Source: an uncultured Fusobacterium sp. (GTDB lineage: Bacteria > Fusobacteriota > Fusobacteriia > Fusobacteriales > Fusobacteriaceae). From it: DNA of 8,021 nucleotides. Below, piece after piece: positions 7,401-8,021 of the stretch. The stretch is taken from assembly GCA_900545035.1 (NCBI GenBank), contig UQXM01000081.1, forward strand, positions 1 through 8,021, written 5' to 3'. The position numbers were made by a program, and so were the translations under genes. The notes beneath the pieces are model-generated. The model saw only the letters and a program-made list of their open reading frames with translations, was not told where the DNA came from and ran no database searches. How positions within the stretch are numbered: the stretch's first letter is position 1; each line of letters starts with the position of its first letter.

Positions 7401-7885
7401 GAATTTCCAATTTCTACATTTCTAAAATCTGATATAGCTACATCTCCTTGACCATTCACTTCTATAGCATTTTTTACTTTATATCCCTTAGAATCTATTT
7501 TCAAATCTTTGTCATCTTCTAATGTTTTGATAACCATCCATTCTTTTTCACTTTTTATTGCGTTATCCGAATCTTTTTCAGCAAGTAATTCTCCACTTCC
7601 ATAAAATTGAATTTGTGGTTTTCCAATGCCTGAAAAGTTTTTTACATATAAACCTTTATTTGAAAAATTAAGAATAGTTTTATCTTTGTTGGTAAAATTA
7701 TACACTCCTTTTTCTATTCCGTTAGAATCTAGATTGTATTCTTTTTTCTCATAATCATATGGTTTGGAAATAATTTCAGACATTGACATTGTCCCTGTAA
7801 TCATAAATACTGTTACTAAAGCTGTTGTAATTTTTACCTTCCTTTTTAAAAATCTTTTTAATAATACTTCTGTGTTGTTAGCCAT
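4463..7885 (-). CDS. Type Va autotransporter adhesin with beta-helix passenger and Pro-rich stalk
   Basis: This 1140-residue protein should be exported by Sec and insert its C-terminal barrel in the outer membrane to display the passenger. Residues 1 to about 36 form a long basic signal peptide (LKRFLKRKVKIT, then ALVTVFMITGTMSMS). The passenger (about 40-740) consists of short beta-strand turns rich in Asn, Gly, Ile and Lys, such as NIKITGN, GNINITSN and SNINLTADGKISI, as in parallel beta-helix adhesins. Residues 754-831 are six 13-residue Pro-rich repeats. A linker helix (about 838-865) leads into the autotransporter beta-barrel (about 870-1140), with DGIWVRLR near its start, EPQVQLQYTYI, and the last strand ending FRYKFDI. 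I see no protease triad in the passenger. The start is set by GAGGGAGG (7898-7891) 5 bases before the ATG. Its leader carries a GEMM-I riboswitch and terminator, so c-di-GMP should control it; a role in adhesion or biofilm is inferred. Confidence 0.92.
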   Translation of the reverse strand: MANNTEVLLKRFLKRKVKITTALVTVFMITGTMSMSEIISKPYDYEKKEYNLDSNGIEKGVYNFTNKDKTILNFSNKGLYVKNFSGIGKPQIQFYGSGELLAEKDSDNAIKSEKEWMVIKTLEDDKDLKIDSKGYKVKNAIEVNGQGDVAISDFRNVEIGNSKGTDSAYETNINVNNGSAIIEAKEKISLKDAKTGAYVNGKGSSLRLTSKEIEITTAGDEKSAKEHGFGVRATEESKITLHGENIKITGNKKNNKYFYKNGAILAERGGNVDIFGSESIKIDGYRGIDTKTGSVKIRNVNGDININSQIEGIYSGRFDNLDFENGVDLKSGKGNINITSNEIGIYASNQTGRTTDVSLEAENIKIKDNKNKGIVSKSANVVLKAAEKIVVEAPAHALVARGNSKGTTPNIFMEGKDIILKSIEEDSEQVIYGADGGIIILNSENIDIQGKKDGITAENGSNINLTADGKISILGDIISNKKSNINIKKSNKIKSGNVEIALDSDEIKSYRENKFIPSKYNWALISSEDESRIELDLKGKNEKGIGSLFIGQVRDNIGTSQEGKIILNMDKDSVWVPRNSNSITNLNLNGGKIDLAADKTSKVHIKDLKGEGIFNVYVNTKNKDQGNMLYVQNFISENGKEISENKLNLQDIDLKALEKGEKVRFATLSKNAKGKVTFKDTVIEERGIQDVGVKVNKEAFDIDDEQNKNYTDKNIFNDKYNLKNYKDGENWYITKEYEIIPGIPLVPAPKPQEPEIKPPAEDENKQPEINPPVDKPENKPEIKPPAEDENKQPEINPPVDKPENKPEIKPPAENQNNQSEIVPPINKPEKPNRDNDITKSVIEMSKANYASAVYMDNLNKRLGDITFAEGQDGIWVRLRNDRVGENNEYRLRNYITQVGYDKVYSVQNGTAHRGASVDYTKGGMDYKNITGNSHIDKYIISAYDTKIFNDGVYTDIVARAGYMKSDFDITTSKHKYQVRGDYSNIILGLSAEAGQKFTISEKTYFEPQVQLQYTYIGETNYTTSQGTKVELEEINSLIGRVGFRLGHDFYKENKKDNTIYLKTNLNYEMLGEQKVKASDLTGKINRKYENNVMWIDLGVGAAKDITEDLNLYTDIEKQFGESKDNNSWQINAGFRYKFDI
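5393..5626 (-). repeat. Six 13-residue (39-bp) Pro-rich tandem repeats in the autotransporter linker
   Basis: Residues 754-831 are six 13-mers alternating between two types, PEIKPPAEDENKQ and PEINPPVDKPENK. The last two are diverged (PEIKPPAENQNNQ and SEIVPPINKPEKP). At the DNA level the pairs make two adjacent 78-bp units, 5451-5528 and 5529-5606, which differ at five bases, all silent. A partial third copy follows at 5607-5627. The repeats sit between passenger and barrel, where they would form an extended, charged stalk. Confidence 0.92.
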
Positions 7886-7940
7886 AGTTTCCTCCCTCGT
7901 TTTAAATTATAAGTGGTTGCCTGTTTCTGCTTCTTTAAGC

Positions 7941-7984
7941 AAAAAAAAACAACCACAAAATTGTAAATAATAATTTTGTGATTG
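7941..7984 (-). terminator. Riboswitch expression-platform terminator before the autotransporter gene
   Basis: On the minus strand, CAATCACAAAATT (7984-7972) pairs with AATTTTGTGGTTG (7962-7950) over 13 bp with one G-U pair and a 9-base loop, followed directly by nine Ts (7949-7941). The 5' arm begins on the last base of the aptamer's GTTGC. Formation of the closing helix should therefore interfere with the terminator, predicting ligand-dependent readthrough into the autotransporter gene 56 bases downstream. Confidence 0.85.
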
Positions 7985-8021
7985 CAACTGGCTGCCATTC
8001 AAATACTTCCAGGCCCTATAG
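7984..8021 (-). promoter_or_regulatory. c-di-GMP-I (GEMM-I) riboswitch, 3' half, autotransporter leader
   Basis: The minus strand entering the window reads CTATAGGGCCT, then a short variable loop, then AATGGCAGCCAGTTGC. This is the 3' half of the GEMM-I aptamer: the C ending the CAAAGC block, the GGGCCU strand, and the conserved GGCAGCCAG-UUGC closing side. The 5' half (GGCAAAC, the GAAA hairpin, GACGCAAAG) and the promoter lie beyond the window edge, so the call rests on the 3' half, the terminator directly after it, and the similarity to the fuller aptamer at 2304-2378. Confidence 0.8.

Overview
This AT-rich window most likely comes from a member of the Fusobacteriota, close to Fusobacterium or its relatives. 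The evidence is the very low GC content, strong Shine-Dalgarno sites (AAGGAG, GGGAGG), a Gram-negative type Va autotransporter whose N-terminus (LKRFLKRKVKIT) is typical of fusobacterial surface proteins, and clostridial-looking riboswitches. The assignment rests on pattern recognition, not on a search.

Layout. (1) 1-167: the start of a leftward gene cut by the window edge, and a compact divergent promoter region. (2) 168-1733, plus strand: a RecQ-family helicase gene that lacks the first ~125 codons, including the Walker A motif, yet has its own promoter and ribosome binding site. (3) 1834-1869: a two-way terminator. (4) 1868-2233, minus strand: a small lipoprotein gene whose leader (about 2378-2234) carries a c-di-GMP-I (GEMM-I) type riboswitch followed by an intrinsic terminator. 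(5) 2498-4432, plus strand: a membrane diguanylate cyclase with an extracytoplasmic TPR-like sensor and a GGEEF catalytic domain with an intact product-inhibition site. (6) 4432-4461: a two-way terminator. (7) 4463-7885, minus strand: a 1140-residue autotransporter adhesin with a 13-residue proline-rich repeat linker. (8) 7941-8021, minus strand: the 3' half of a second GEMM-I riboswitch with its terminator, in the leader of the autotransporter gene.

How they work together. The central gene makes c-di-GMP, and the genes on both sides, each encoding a predicted surface protein, have leaders that look like c-di-GMP sensors coupled to terminators. In both leaders the 3' end of the aptamer overlaps the 5' arm of the terminator. 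Ligand binding would therefore be expected to prevent termination and switch the surface proteins on. The region looks like a self-contained signal, second-messenger and adhesion module: a periplasmic cue acts on the cyclase, c-di-GMP acts on two riboswitches, and these control a lipoprotein and an autotransporter. The truncated recQ appears unrelated to this circuit.
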